The notes under the pieces were generated by a model. It made no database searches. It was given only the letters and a program-made list of their open reading frames with translations, and was not told where the DNA came from. Below, one piece after another: positions 8,596 to 17,896 of a DNA stretch of 64,000 nt. This DNA is from Pseudoalteromonas sp. MSK9-3. GTDB lineage: Bacteria > Pseudomonadota > Gammaproteobacteria > Enterobacterales > Alteromonadaceae. Where the stretch lies: contig NZ_MIET01000024.1 of the NCBI RefSeq assembly GCF_003590335.1, positions 240,255-304,254 on the forward strand. The letters are read 5' to 3'. The stretch's first letter is position 1, and every line of letters starts with the position of its first letter. The position numbers were made by a program, and so were the translations under genes.

Positions 8596-11271
8596 TTAGT
8601 TCGCAACTTTCAGTGGCTGTTGATTGGTGAGTGTGTATTTAATTGCCTCAGTCAGATTCAATAACGCATATTGCCACTGGGCTTTATTATTGGTTCGAAG
8701 ACTCTGTTCTAAATCATCTGCAGCACTATGTACGTTCATAAAGCCAAAACATCCAGCACTGCCTTTTAAGCTATGAGCGAGCGCCCTGAGAGATTCCCAT
8801 TCCTGATTATCGTAGTACGTTTGTAGCTGAATAAGGTAGTCAGGCAGCTTTTCGATATAGTTTTGGCTGATCTGCATAAACTTTTCACTTTGAAGTAAAG
8901 AGTCCCATTGCGACTGGCTGGCGTCTTCAATTTGCAAATGTTCCAGTAAGACCGATCCTAACTCTGCTTTATCAATAGGCTTACCTAGGGTTGCATCACA
9001 CCCTGCTGCGAGATAGGTATCAACATCTTGCTTCATAACATTCGCTGTAAGAGCAATAATAGGGCCATCATAAGCCGCATGACGGAGCATTTCGGTGGCT
9101 TCTAAGCCACCCATTACCGGCATTTGCATATCCATTAATATCAGTTGGTAATCGTTTACGAGTGCCTTTTCTACAGCTTCAGCGCCATTGTTCGCGATAT
9201 CTGGCGTGATCCCCCATGCTTGTAATAGCAGTGTAACCAAGACTTGGTTATCAGTGTTATCTTCTGCCAGCAATATATGCGCATCTAGATGAGTGTTTGC
9301 TAACTCTTCAGACACATTGGGCTCAGGTAGTGCTGCAGATAGCTCATAAGCAAGTTCATACTCGCTGTTTTGATAGTTACCAGCGATGCTAATGGTGAAT
9401 CGGCTGCCAATACCTTGCTCACTATTTACCTCAACATCTCCGCCAAGCAGTTGTGCCAGATTTTTTGAGATACATAACCCAAGCCCTGTCCCCCCAAAGC
9501 GGCGCGTGGTGGTGCTATCTGCCTGTTCAAAAGGTTTAAATACGCGGTCTATTTCAGCTTCAGACATACCAATGCCGGTGTCTTCTACAACAAACTGAAA
9601 TTGTTGTAATGTTTCATTGAACGAGACTTTGATCTTAATGCCACCGAACTCGGTAAACTTCACTGCATTCGTCGCGATGTTTAATAAAATCTGTTTTAAA
9701 CGGGTAATATCGCTATTCATGGTTCGTGGAAGCGGGAACTGGTATTCAACAGCAAATGATAAGAGCTTTTCTTGTGCCATAGGCGCCATGATTGAATTAA
9801 TATCATCTAGCAGGGGCTGGAGTTTTAATTCATTTTTTTCGACGGCCAGCTTTTCGGCTTCGATTTTTGATAGATCGAGAATGTTGTTGATGAGTTCTAA
9901 TAGGTGCTTTGAATTACGCAGCACAGTATCTAAGTGGTGACGCGTACCTTGTGCATCAGGGTTGTGCAACAGTTGCTCTGTAAAGCCCATGATTGCTGTA
10001 AGCGGCGTGCGTATTTCATGGCTCATATTTGCCAAAAAGCGGCTTTTCAATTCATTGGCTTGCTTTGCTTGCGTGATAGCCATACCCAGTTGCTTATTCA
10101 TTTCTTCTAGAGCACGGGTTCGGTTGTCTACCTTTTCTTCTAAGTGATGTTTATACTCTTCTAATTCACCCTGAAAGTCTCTTATTTGCTTAACCATGTG
10201 ATTGAAGTCATGAAATAACGTGCCTACTTCATCATTACCTTGTGTGGGTAGATATACGGATAAATCACCGTCACCGACTCTATGACTCGCTTCACCCAAT
10301 AACTCTATCGGGTTTAATAGTAAGTTGCGCACGACGATAAAAATTAAAATGGGTAATATAATGACTGACAAAATCACAATCAGCGCAGTGATCAGGCTGA
10401 TGGCTTTACCTGAGTGGTATAACAAAGACTTAGGGATCGTTGATAAGTAATAATAACCACCACTTAGCTGTACGGCGTAGAGCATCCGCTCGATGTTATC
10501 TATACTATTGAGGTTAATAGCGTTAAGCGTGCCTTTGTCTGCTACATCATGAATTTGCTCTATTTCATCTGGCGATAGGTAACTACCAAAAAGTTGCTTG
10601 TCTGAGCTAAATAAAATCTCACCGCCATCGGTCACTAATAAGTTCAGGGTATTATCGTAGGCAGCTTCAAAAATGCTGGAGTTAATAATAGAAGGATCAA
10701 CTTTAACGATGATATAGCCTTGTTGATTAGGCTGTCTAAGTTGTAGGTTAACGCCATAAATGCGCTGTACAAAATATAAGTGCGTCGTGCCTTTTTCTGT
10801 AGCAACCATGAACTGTTGCTGTCTTAAATTATTATTGATCATTTGACTATAAAACGGGTAATTCTGTGGTGCTTTATTCAAATTATTTGCGTGATAGGCC
10901 TGACTTTTACCTGCAGGGTCAATCAAGTTAATGCTTAAAATGTCAGGGTAAGCCTCACTGTAACTGGCAAATACATCAACAAGGGCACTGAGTCGAGACG
11001 TACTTGATACATCATAAAAGCTATTGTGATTCAGAAAGTCCATTAATACAGGCGAGTTTGAGAGTAATTTTGTCGTAGACTGGTATATCTCAATGTAGTT
11101 AAACATTTTTTGCTGTTGCTGCTCAACAAAGCGACTCACGGTGAGCTTGGCCTGCTTTTGAGTTGAACTCGTTACATTAGTGAGAGTAAAACCACCAAGA
11201 AACAACAAGGGTAATATCACCAAGGGGGTGATATACCATAATAGCTTAATACTCAACTTACTTGTTTTCAT
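8596..11271 (-). CDS. BarA-like hybrid sensor histidine kinase
   Basis: Membrane hybrid kinase. From the start at 11271 it has an N-terminal transmembrane helix (about residues 8-28), a periplasmic sensor region of roughly 260 residues, a second transmembrane helix (about 292-315) and a HAMP linker. Next come the HisKA phosphoacceptor MSHEIRTPL (His about 418), a HATPase domain with VEDTGIGMS and GGTGLGLCIS, one receiver domain (phospho-acceptor Asp in LILMDMQMPVMGG, about residue 714) and a C-terminal Hpt domain with AHSLKGSAG (His about 833). This layout fits tripartite phosphorelay kinases. Only one receiver is present. An upstream in-frame ATG at 11316 would add 15 residues; the later start is preferred because it places the positively charged N-terminus next to the membrane helix. 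The signal and the partner regulator are unknown. Confidence 0.9.
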   Translation of the reverse strand: MKTSKLSIKLLWYITPLVILPLLFLGGFTLTNVTSSTQKQAKLTVSRFVEQQQQKMFNYIEIYQSTTKLLSNSPVLMDFLNHNSFYDVSSTSRLSALVDVFASYSEAYPDILSINLIDPAGKSQAYHANNLNKAPQNYPFYSQMINNNLRQQQFMVATEKGTTHLYFVQRIYGVNLQLRQPNQQGYIIVKVDPSIINSSIFEAAYDNTLNLLVTDGGEILFSSDKQLFGSYLSPDEIEQIHDVADKGTLNAINLNSIDNIERMLYAVQLSGGYYYLSTIPKSLLYHSGKAISLITALIVILSVIILPILIFIVVRNLLLNPIELLGEASHRVGDGDLSVYLPTQGNDEVGTLFHDFNHMVKQIRDFQGELEEYKHHLEEKVDNRTRALEEMNKQLGMAITQAKQANELKSRFLANMSHEIRTPLTAIMGFTEQLLHNPDAQGTRHHLDTVLRNSKHLLELINNILDLSKIEAEKLAVEKNELKLQPLLDDINSIMAPMAQEKLLSFAVEYQFPLPRTMNSDITRLKQILLNIATNAVKFTEFGGIKIKVSFNETLQQFQFVVEDTGIGMSEAEIDRVFKPFEQADSTTTRRFGGTGLGLCISKNLAQLLGGDVEVNSEQGIGSRFTISIAGNYQNSEYELAYELSAALPEPNVSEELANTHLDAHILLAEDNTDNQVLVTLLLQAWGITPDIANNGAEAVEKALVNDYQLILMDMQMPVMGGLEATEMLRHAAYDGPIIALTANVMKQDVDTYLAAGCDATLGKPIDKAELGSVLLEHLQIEDASQSQWDSLLQSEKFMQISQNYIEKLPDYLIQLQTYYDNQEWESLRALAHSLKGSAGCFGFMNVHSAADDLEQSLRTNNKAQWQYALLNLTEAIKYTLTNQQPLKVAN

Positions 11272-11539
11272 GGTGTTACATAGATATCCATATGATTGAT
11301 CAGTATAAGAGATCATTATTGGTTTACGACATTCTAATCCTAAGCCAATGCAGCATGTTTCACAAGAAAACGCGTTAGAGTAAGGTTAAATTGGTGTCTA
11401 TTTTATGAAGTTTCTATGATAACAGTGGTATGTATACCAATAGTATTAAATGAATAGCTTGCTATGAGGTAATTTAAGTCAGTTATATCATATTGATATG
11501 ATAGAGCTTTGAGTTGGGTAAAAGAGCTAAAACAGTAAA

Positions 11540-11728
11540 AGAATGTGCCCCAGCGTCGCGGATGCTGATGTCAGCCCTTGAACCCTAAGGTTCAAGGCGG
11601 AACGCAACAGCTTACCGTAGGCTTCTCGGTACATGCCGAGCTTGCACAATAGTAAGCAAACTACGTCCCTAAATAAAGTTTATCGGCTCAGGGACTTAAT
11701 CTGCTGTCCAACGCGCTAGGGAACCCAA
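11540..11728 (-). ncRNA. ssrS: 6S RNA (SsrS)
   Basis: On the minus strand this stretch carries the landmarks of gammaproteobacterial 6S RNA. They are AGTCCCTGAGCCGATA near the 5' side, the central GCTCGG...CCGAGAAGCC region, and the CCTTGAACC...GGGTTCAAGG hairpin near the 3' side. The two ends pair (CCCTAGCGCGTTGGA with TCCGCGACGCTGGGG, including wobbles), closing the long rod. Length is about 185-190 nt, as in E. coli. The RNA mimics an open promoter and binds sigma-70 RNA polymerase in stationary phase. In E. coli it is next to the ygfB-pepP-ubiH-ubiI-gcv region, the same context as here. The ends are approximate. Confidence 0.92.
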
Positions 11729-11730
11729 AC

Positions 11731-11736
11731 AGTATA
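11731..11736 (-). promoter_or_regulatory. -10 box of the 6S RNA promoter
   Basis: TATACT on the minus strand, about six bases before the inferred 5' end of 6S RNA. No strong -35 element was seen. Confidence 0.45.
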
Positions 11737-11921
11737 TAAAACATCTGCGTGAGTAGAAACCATAAATATAAAATACTTATTCGTTTGCTGTTAATTTAGG
11801 CTGTGTCGCTAGTTTAGTAAACGGTGCGTTTGATTTTTAAGCTAGCACATACAATTGCTTGGAGTTGCTATACTTCGAGTGGTAGCATTAACCCACTAAA
11901 TTGTGAGTGTAAGAAATACTG

Positions 11922-12485
11922 ATGAGCGAATTAAAAGATTATACCCAAGCCCAATTGGTGCTAGAAAAAAACGACATTTATGTAGCCCCTGCTGAAGTAC
12001 ATGGTGCCATCAGTGGTTTATTGGCTTGCGGACTGAATATAGAAGCAAAAGAATACTTAGGTTTACTGAGTGATGTGTTCAATGAAGGGCAAAACTTTAG
12101 TGAAGAGCTAAAGCAGTTCTTTGCCGATATGTACAAACATGTCATTGAGCATTTTAATGAAAGTGAATTTCAGTTTGACCTTTTTCTCCCTAGTGAAGAT
12201 GAGTCATTGCTAGATCAAGCCAATGCACTGGTTGCTTGGGTGTCTGGTTTTTTACTTGGTTTTGGCTTAAAGCAAAAAGACTATGGCAAGTTGTCGGCTG
12301 ACGTAAAAGAGGTGATCAGTGACTTCACTGAGATCACTAAGCTTGATACGCACTTTGATGACAGTGAAGAAGATCAGCAAGCTTTACATGAAATTGTTGA
12401 GTATATTCGGGTCTCTGCTTTGTTATGTTTCGCAGAGATGGGAAAAGAACCTGACGCCAGTACAACCTCAAAGACACTACACTAA
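11922..12485 (+). CDS. ygfB: YgfB/UPF0149 family protein
   Basis: 187 residues, close to E. coli YgfB (192). The family pattern is visible: GAISGLLACGLN near residue 30, and the FNESEFQFDLFLPSEDESLLDQANALVAWVSGFLLGFG core around residues 80-115. It is an acidic cytosolic protein of poorly defined function; a role in antibiotic-tolerance regulation has been reported for the Pseudomonas homologue. It is first in a compact operon and its stop overlaps the pepP ATG by one base. A zapA gene usually sits between 6S RNA and ygfB but is absent here. Confidence 0.93.
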   Translation: MSELKDYTQAQLVLEKNDIYVAPAEVHGAISGLLACGLNIEAKEYLGLLSDVFNEGQNFSEELKQFFADMYKHVIEHFNESEFQFDLFLPSEDESLLDQANALVAWVSGFLLGFGLKQKDYGKLSADVKEVISDFTEITKLDTHFDDSEEDQQALHEIVEYIRVSALLCFAEMGKEPDASTTSKTLH

Positions 12486-13795
12486 TGATCACAATACAAG
12501 AATTCTTAGAACGCCGTACCCGAGTACTGGCACAATTAGATAATGACTCAGTAGCGATTATTCCAGCCGCTGTTGAATTAACGCGAAGCCGAGATACAGA
12601 ATACGCATTTCGACAAGATAGCGACTTTTTTTACTTAACGGGCTTCAACGAGCCAGATGCCGTATTGGTGTTAAGTAAGGATAAACAAGGCAAAGGGGTA
12701 AGTAGCTTATTTTGCCGAAACAAAGACAAAGTTGCTGAAATTTGGCATGGTCGAAGAATGGGCTTTGAGCGCGCAAAAACAAACTTGCTGCTTGATGAGA
12801 CATACCCATTAAGCGAGCTCGATGAAGAGTTACTCCATTTGGTAAATGGTCATCGGGTATTGTATTTTGGTCAAGGCACGTATGCGGCGTTTGACGATAA
12901 AATATGGTCTTTGATGAACACACTCCGTGGCGCGCCTAAAAAAGGCTATCGAGCACCTGAGATCATTAAAGATATTCGCCCAATACTACACGAAATGCGC
13001 TTATTTAAATCGGAAGCTGAAATTGCCGTGATGCGCAAAGCCGCACAAATTAGTTGCAATGCGCATAAGCGTGCGATGCGTTTTGCCTCAGCTGAGGCGA
13101 CTGAATATCAACTTGAGGCGGAAATTCATCATCATTACGCTATGAATGGCGCACGTCATCCAGCTTACGGCACCATTGTTGGCTCGGGTAATAACGCCAA
13201 TATTTTACATTACACAGAAAATAGCGATGACTTGCATAGTGGTGATTTAGTACTTATTGATTCAGGTTGTGAACTAGAAGGGTATGCCGCTGATATTACC
13301 AGAACGTTCCCTGTATCTGGTCAATTTAGTGAATCACAAAAAGTCGTGTATGAACTGGTATTAGCGGCACAAGAAGCGGCATTTAAACACGTCAAACCCG
13401 GCGGTACTTTAGTCAAAGCAAATCTAGCGGCAATGAAAGTAATGACCCAAGGTTTGATCGACCTTGGAATTTTAGCGGGTGATTTAGATACACTGGTTGA
13501 TAAGCAGGCATGCAAAGCTTTTTATATGCATGGCTTAGGTCATTGGTTGGGGCTTGATGTACATGATGTGGGTGAATACAAGCAGGATGAAGCAGACCGA
13601 GCTTTTGAGCCAGGTATGGTTCTGACTATTGAGCCAGGGTTGTATTTCGATGAAGATGCTGAAATTCCTGAGCAATATAAAGGAATTGGCATTCGCATTG
13701 AAGATGACTTATTGGTTACCAGCGATGGCTTTGAAAACTTAACTGCCGGTGTCCCAAAATCAATTATTGAAATAGAAGCCCTCATGCAACAGTAG
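12485..13795 (+). CDS. pepP: Xaa-Pro aminopeptidase PepP
   Basis: Removes N-terminal residues preceding proline; an M24B metallopeptidase of the cytosol. The 436 residues have an N-terminal creatinase-like domain (1-170) and a C-terminal pita-bread domain. The five metal ligands can be seen: two Asp in LIDSGCELEGYAADITRTFP, His in HGLGHWLGLDVHD, Glu in TIEPGLYF and Glu in GIGIRIEDD. It overlaps ygfB by one base, and ubiH follows after 9 bases, the conserved operon order. Confidence 0.96.
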   Translation: MITIQEFLERRTRVLAQLDNDSVAIIPAAVELTRSRDTEYAFRQDSDFFYLTGFNEPDAVLVLSKDKQGKGVSSLFCRNKDKVAEIWHGRRMGFERAKTNLLLDETYPLSELDEELLHLVNGHRVLYFGQGTYAAFDDKIWSLMNTLRGAPKKGYRAPEIIKDIRPILHEMRLFKSEAEIAVMRKAAQISCNAHKRAMRFASAEATEYQLEAEIHHHYAMNGARHPAYGTIVGSGNNANILHYTENSDDLHSGDLVLIDSGCELEGYAADITRTFPVSGQFSESQKVVYELVLAAQEAAFKHVKPGGTLVKANLAAMKVMTQGLIDLGILAGDLDTLVDKQACKAFYMHGLGHWLGLDVHDVGEYKQDEADRAFEPGMVLTIEPGLYFDEDAEIPEQYKGIGIRIEDDLLVTSDGFENLTAGVPKSIIEIEALMQQ

Positions 13796-13804
13796 GAGAG
13801 TCGG

Positions 13805-14989
13805 TTGCAACAGTTTGATGTATTAATTGTCGGTGGCGGTATGGCGGGAGCCACCGCTGCCTTGGCAATCAAAAAACAGTGTCCCACTTACCAAATTGCT
13901 GTGATTGAAGCATTTGCTTTAAATGATCATGCTCATCCGAGCTTTGATGATCGCAGTATTGCACTCGCACAACAGTCGGCGTCATATTTGATGAAGCTCG
14001 GGCTATTTAATCCTCAATGGTCTTTTACACAGGCAATTCATCAAGTACATGTGTCTGACAGAGGCCATTTTGGAAAAACTGATATAGATCATCAGGATTA
14101 TAACTGTGATGCGTTAGGCTATGTGGTAGAGGTTAATCAATATGGGCATGAGTTACACCAACAACTGAAAAAATCGGATATTACGTTATTTTGCCCAACA
14201 ACGGTGTGTGCACTCGAACAGCAACCGGAGCAGATCACGCTGACACTGTCTACTGATGAGGTGTTGGTTGGTAAGTTATTGGTTGTGGCTGATGGGGCTA
14301 AATCTCCCACTCGCGAGTTATTAAAATTGGGCTTTGAAAGCACGCAGTATGAACAAGGTGCATTAATTGCAAACATTGAAGTTGCGGGTGGTCACAACGG
14401 TCAAGCGTTTGAACGATTTACCGAACATGGGCCAATGGCTTTATTGCCGATGAGCCAAAACCGCTACTCACTCGTATGGTGTATGGAGAATAATCAGCTG
14501 CACGAGTATCAAAATATGAAAAGTGAGCAGTTTGTTGAAGCACTGCAAACAGCCTTTGGTTTTCGAGCTGGATTATTTACTCAAGTAGGAAGCCGAACAT
14601 CGTATCCATTGGTACTTGGCAAAGTAGAGCAGTTAGCACATCATCGCTGCGTTATTATTGGGAATGCAGCACATGCCATTCACCCTATTGCGGGCCAAGG
14701 CTTTAATTTAGGTGTACGAGATATTCAGCAGCTGGTGTCATTAATGGCAAGCGGGCCACTCGACGGATTGGGCGATTTCTCTTTTACTCGAGCATATGCA
14801 AAAGCCAGAGAGGCAGACATAAAGCAAGTGATGACATTAACAGATACCTTAGTTCGGCTTTTTTCAAATAGCTCGCGTATTTTTGCTTTGGGGCGTAGTT
14901 GTGGTTTGCTGGCAATGGCGTTGTCGACACGGTTAAAAAGTCCATTAGCAAAACAATTGATGGGTCATGTGATCAAAGGAAGTAAGTAA
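13805..14989 (+). CDS. ubiH: 2-octaprenyl-6-methoxyphenol hydroxylase UbiH
   Basis: FAD monooxygenase of aerobic ubiquinone synthesis. The 394 residues open with the FAD dinucleotide fold VLIVGGGMAGATAA, have the mid-protein VVADGAKSPTRELL motif, and the second FAD motif GNAAHAIHPIAGQGFNLGVRD. The start is a TTG at 13805 preceded by a strong AGGAGAG site overlapping the pepP stop region. It overlaps ubiI by one base, so ubiH and ubiI are translationally coupled. UbiH is told from UbiI by gene order and closer resemblance around the GQGFN motif. Confidence 0.93.
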   Translation: MQQFDVLIVGGGMAGATAALAIKKQCPTYQIAVIEAFALNDHAHPSFDDRSIALAQQSASYLMKLGLFNPQWSFTQAIHQVHVSDRGHFGKTDIDHQDYNCDALGYVVEVNQYGHELHQQLKKSDITLFCPTTVCALEQQPEQITLTLSTDEVLVGKLLVVADGAKSPTRELLKLGFESTQYEQGALIANIEVAGGHNGQAFERFTEHGPMALLPMSQNRYSLVWCMENNQLHEYQNMKSEQFVEALQTAFGFRAGLFTQVGSRTSYPLVLGKVEQLAHHRCVIIGNAAHAIHPIAGQGFNLGVRDIQQLVSLMASGPLDGLGDFSFTRAYAKAREADIKQVMTLTDTLVRLFSNSSRIFALGRSCGLLAMALSTRLKSPLAKQLMGHVIKGSK

Positions 14990-16152
14990 TGCAACAAGCG
15001 CAAGTATGTATTGTGGGTGGTGGTGCCGTAGGGTTAACTCTGGCGCTTGGCCTTGCAAAGGCTGATATAAATGTGTTGGTTATCGATAGTAATGGGGCAC
15101 CTCAGCCGCTGGCAGCGCAATTTGCCAATAGAGTGAGTGCGATTAGCTTAGCCAGCCAAACTCAGTTTGAGCAGTTAGGTGTGTGGCAAGATATTGTTTC
15201 ACAGCGTGCTACCCCTTATACCCATATGGATGTGCGCGATCAGGATAGTTTTGGTAAAATAGCATTTAATAATGTGGAGTTAGATTTACCAGAGTTGGGG
15301 CATATCGTTGAAAACGATGCGATCCGTTACGCATTATTTACCGCGCTTCAGCAACTCGATAATGTGACATTGTGTTTTGACACGCGTTATCAAACCATTC
15401 ATCAGACTGAAACTGATGTATTAATAACGCTTGAGTCTGGCATACCTGTGATGGCTAAATTACTGGTAGCCGCTGATGGAGCAAATTCAGCGATACGTAC
15501 TCAGTTTAAAATGCCACTGACATTTTGGGATTATGACCATCATGCTATTGTCGCGACTGTTAAAACCCAATTACCACATGATGCGACTGCTCGACAGATA
15601 TTTTTAGATACTGGGCCTTTGGCATTTTTACCTCTGCAAGATGAACACCATCATTCAATCGTTTGGTCTACCTCACCTGAAGAAGCAAAGCGTTTAATGG
15701 CGTTACCTGACATTGAATTTAACAAAGCGCTTAATGTTGCGATTGATGGACAATGTGGTTTGTGTGAAGTAGCCGATGATAGAGCGGTATTTCCCCTAAA
15801 AATGCGTTACGCTCAGCAATGGCTTAATGGCAAAATTGTATTGATGGGTGATGCAGCACACACGATTCATCCATTAGCGGGCCTTGGCATGAACCTTGGG
15901 TTAAAAGACGCAGAAGCATTGATTGAACAGTTAAGTAAAGAAGGCGAATTTGCCACGACGCGCGCTCTTCGCGAATATGAGCGAAGCCGTAAGCTTGATG
16001 CTCAAAAGCACATTGCCATGATGCAAGGCTTGAAAGAGTTATTTGAAGGTTCAAATCCCGTTAAAAAGTTGATCCGTGGAGTTGGGCTGAGCTTGGTTGA
16101 TAACTTAGGTCCGATCAAGACTTTATTTGCAAAAGAAGCGGTAGGTAAGTAG
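14989..16152 (+). CDS. ubiI: FAD-dependent ubiquinone hydroxylase UbiI (VisC)
   Basis: Hydroxylates C5 of the octaprenylphenol ring in ubiquinone synthesis. The 387 residues have the N-terminal FAD motif VCIVGGGAVGLTLALGLAKA, the ADGANSAIRTQF motif and the second FAD motif GDAAHTIHPLAGLGMNLGLKDAEAL. It is last in the ygfB-pepP-ubiH-ubiI operon, and a paralogue of the preceding gene. The repeat array starts immediately downstream. Confidence 0.94.
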   Translation: MQQAQVCIVGGGAVGLTLALGLAKADINVLVIDSNGAPQPLAAQFANRVSAISLASQTQFEQLGVWQDIVSQRATPYTHMDVRDQDSFGKIAFNNVELDLPELGHIVENDAIRYALFTALQQLDNVTLCFDTRYQTIHQTETDVLITLESGIPVMAKLLVAADGANSAIRTQFKMPLTFWDYDHHAIVATVKTQLPHDATARQIFLDTGPLAFLPLQDEHHHSIVWSTSPEEAKRLMALPDIEFNKALNVAIDGQCGLCEVADDRAVFPLKMRYAQQWLNGKIVLMGDAAHTIHPLAGLGMNLGLKDAEALIEQLSKEGEFATTRALREYERSRKLDAQKHIAMMQGLKELFEGSNPVKKLIRGVGLSLVDNLGPIKTLFAKEAVGK

Positions 16153-16159
16153 GGCATGA

Positions 16160-16880
16160 CACCTAAACTTCGTCTTCCTGAATTTGCTCCCTAAATTTTA
16201 TCTCCCTGAACTGGACTCTTACACTCCGTCTCCCTGAACTTGATTCAGGGTCCATTAGTTTGACCCCCGGGTTTACGTTTTACATGGATCCTGACCTTCG
16301 TCAGGAAGACGGCGGGTGTTGTGGTTTGACGCCTATACTTCGTATTCCTGAATTTGACTTTTAAACTTCGTCACCCTGAACTTGACTCTTACACTTCGTC
16401 TCCCTGAACTTGATTCAGGGTCCATTAGTTTGACCCCCGGGTTTACGTTTTACATGGATCCTGACCTTGATCAGGAAGACGGCGGTGTTGGGATTTGACG
16501 TCTAAACTTCGTATTCCTGAATTTGCTCCCTAAATTTTATCTCCCTGAACTGGACTCTTACACTCCGTCTCCCTGAACTTGATTCAGGGCCCGTTGGTTT
16601 GACCCCCGCGTTTAGGTTTTACATGGATCCTGACCTTCGTCAGGAAGACGGCGGGTGTTGTGGTTTGACTCTTAAACTTCGTCTCTGAACTTGACGCTTA
16701 AATTTTGTCTCCCTGAACTTGATTCAGGGTCCATTGGCTTGAGGTCTGAGTTTATGTTTTACATGGATCCTGACCTTCGTCAGGAAGACGGTGGGTGTTG
16801 GGGTTGGCGCCTATACTTCGTATTCCTGAATTTGACTTTTAAACTTCATCTCCCTGAACTTGATTCAGGGTCCATTGAGT
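16160..16880. repeat. Tandem palindromic repeat array (about 170- and 140-bp units)
   Basis: About 720 bp between the convergent ubiI and LysR genes is filled with higher-order repeats. One hairpin, CCCTGAACTTGATTCAGGG, recurs at 16232, 16402, 16571, 16711 and 16852 (spacings 170, 169, 140, 141). A second, GGATCCTGACCTTCGTCAGG or a one-position variant, recurs at 16286, 16456, 16625 and 16765, each preceded by TTTTACAT and followed by AAGACGG. Partial units with ATTCCTGAATTTG lie between. The second hairpin is the reverse complement of the core of the array after gcvP. Open frames here merely read through repeats. Confidence 0.9.
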
Positions 16881-16914
16881 TAGGCGCTAGCTTCTAGAGC
16901 TATATCCTACATAT

Positions 16915-17766
16915 TTAACTTAATCGCAGGGCAATAAACTCCGCTAACTTATCGACGGCATGCACAGACTCAGCAGAGTTTTTGACTAAGCAGATCCCAA
17001 TGTCGCCGAGTTCTGGTAAATGTTTAGTGCTGGTTTGATAGTTAAGTTCATTGGGTACCGTGCTTTTTGCAAGTACCGTCACGCCTAGTCCTTCTTTTAA
17101 TGCAGCGGTCAACCCTGTTAAGTCGGCATTACTATATATAACACGGTGTTTAATGCCCGCTTGTTGTAGTGCTTCAATGGCACGGCGGCGATAAATACAC
17201 CCTTCTGGCGCGGTAACTAAGGTAACGACCTGCGTGCTATCTTTGACCAAAGACAGGTCGCCAACCCACACTAACTGATCTTGCATAAACACAGGGAATT
17301 GCTCTGATCCAGTTTGCTCATTTAATGCTAACACGAGATCAAATTGATCTTGGCGAGATACTGAAAGCAAGTGTTTACTCAAGCGAGATTTAACTTCAAG
17401 CGATACATCAGGGTACAAAGCAACAAAGTCGCCAATGATTGAAGGCAGTATACGGGCAGCAAATTCACTGGGTATACCTAAACGGACTTTACCTGTAACG
17501 CTCTCGGAAGTGAATTGCTGTAAAATCGCGTCATTATGCTGCAGCATTTGTTTTGCAAGTGGCAGTAATAACTCACCGTATTGATTTAAAACTTGGCGCT
17601 GGCCTTGCTTTTTAAACAGCTTACAATTGAGCATATCTTCAAGGCGCTTAATTTGTAAAGAGACTGCCGGTTGCGATAAACCCAGTCGTTCTCCCGCTTT
17701 TGCAAAGCCACCCACTTCAACCACGGTGACTAATGTACGCAGTCCATCAATAGATAAGTTCTTCAT
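16915..17766 (-). CDS. LysR-family transcriptional regulator
   Basis: 283 residues. The N-terminal winged helix-turn-helix (residues 5-65: LRTLVTVVEVGGFAKAGERL then SQPAVSLQIKRLE) and the effector domain from about residue 90 (GKVRLGIPSEFAARILPSII) are typical. The N-terminus is most like the LrhA/HexA branch rather than GcvA. It is divergent from a GcvT-like gene across 130 bp holding a perfect 16-bp palindrome, a likely operator, so it probably controls that gene and itself. Effector unknown. Confidence 0.9.
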   Translation of the reverse strand: MKNLSIDGLRTLVTVVEVGGFAKAGERLGLSQPAVSLQIKRLEDMLNCKLFKKQGQRQVLNQYGELLLPLAKQMLQHNDAILQQFTSESVTGKVRLGIPSEFAARILPSIIGDFVALYPDVSLEVKSRLSKHLLSVSRQDQFDLVLALNEQTGSEQFPVFMQDQLVWVGDLSLVKDSTQVVTLVTAPEGCIYRRRAIEALQQAGIKHRVIYSNADLTGLTAALKEGLGVTVLAKSTVPNELNYQTSTKHLPELGDIGICLVKNSAESVHAVDKLAEFIALRLS

Positions 17767-17808
17767 ATTAATAAATACAATTTAATCTAGCTGTTTATAT
17801 AAGTATTA

Positions 17809-17824
17809 TTTATCAATTGATAAA
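17809..17824. promoter_or_regulatory. Palindrome in the LysR/GcvT-like divergent region
   Basis: The perfect 16-bp palindrome TTTATCAATTGATAAA lies 43 bases from the LysR start and 72 from the divergent gene. This is the usual place for a LysR-type operator. Inferred from symmetry and position. Confidence 0.5.
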
Positions 17825-17896
17825 AAATTACAATTTGTTGTTGCTTATCAGCCCTCATATACTCGCAGTCAATGAAAATTTATTTAAGGTGTAGCA

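Noticed and set aside
11740..11921. zapA gene between 6S RNA and ygfB
   Set aside because: The space is too short and no frame resembles ZapA.
16691..16897. 68-codon plus-strand frame between ubiI and LysR
   Set aside because: It reads through the palindromic repeats; its peptide is itself a repeat, with no ribosome site.
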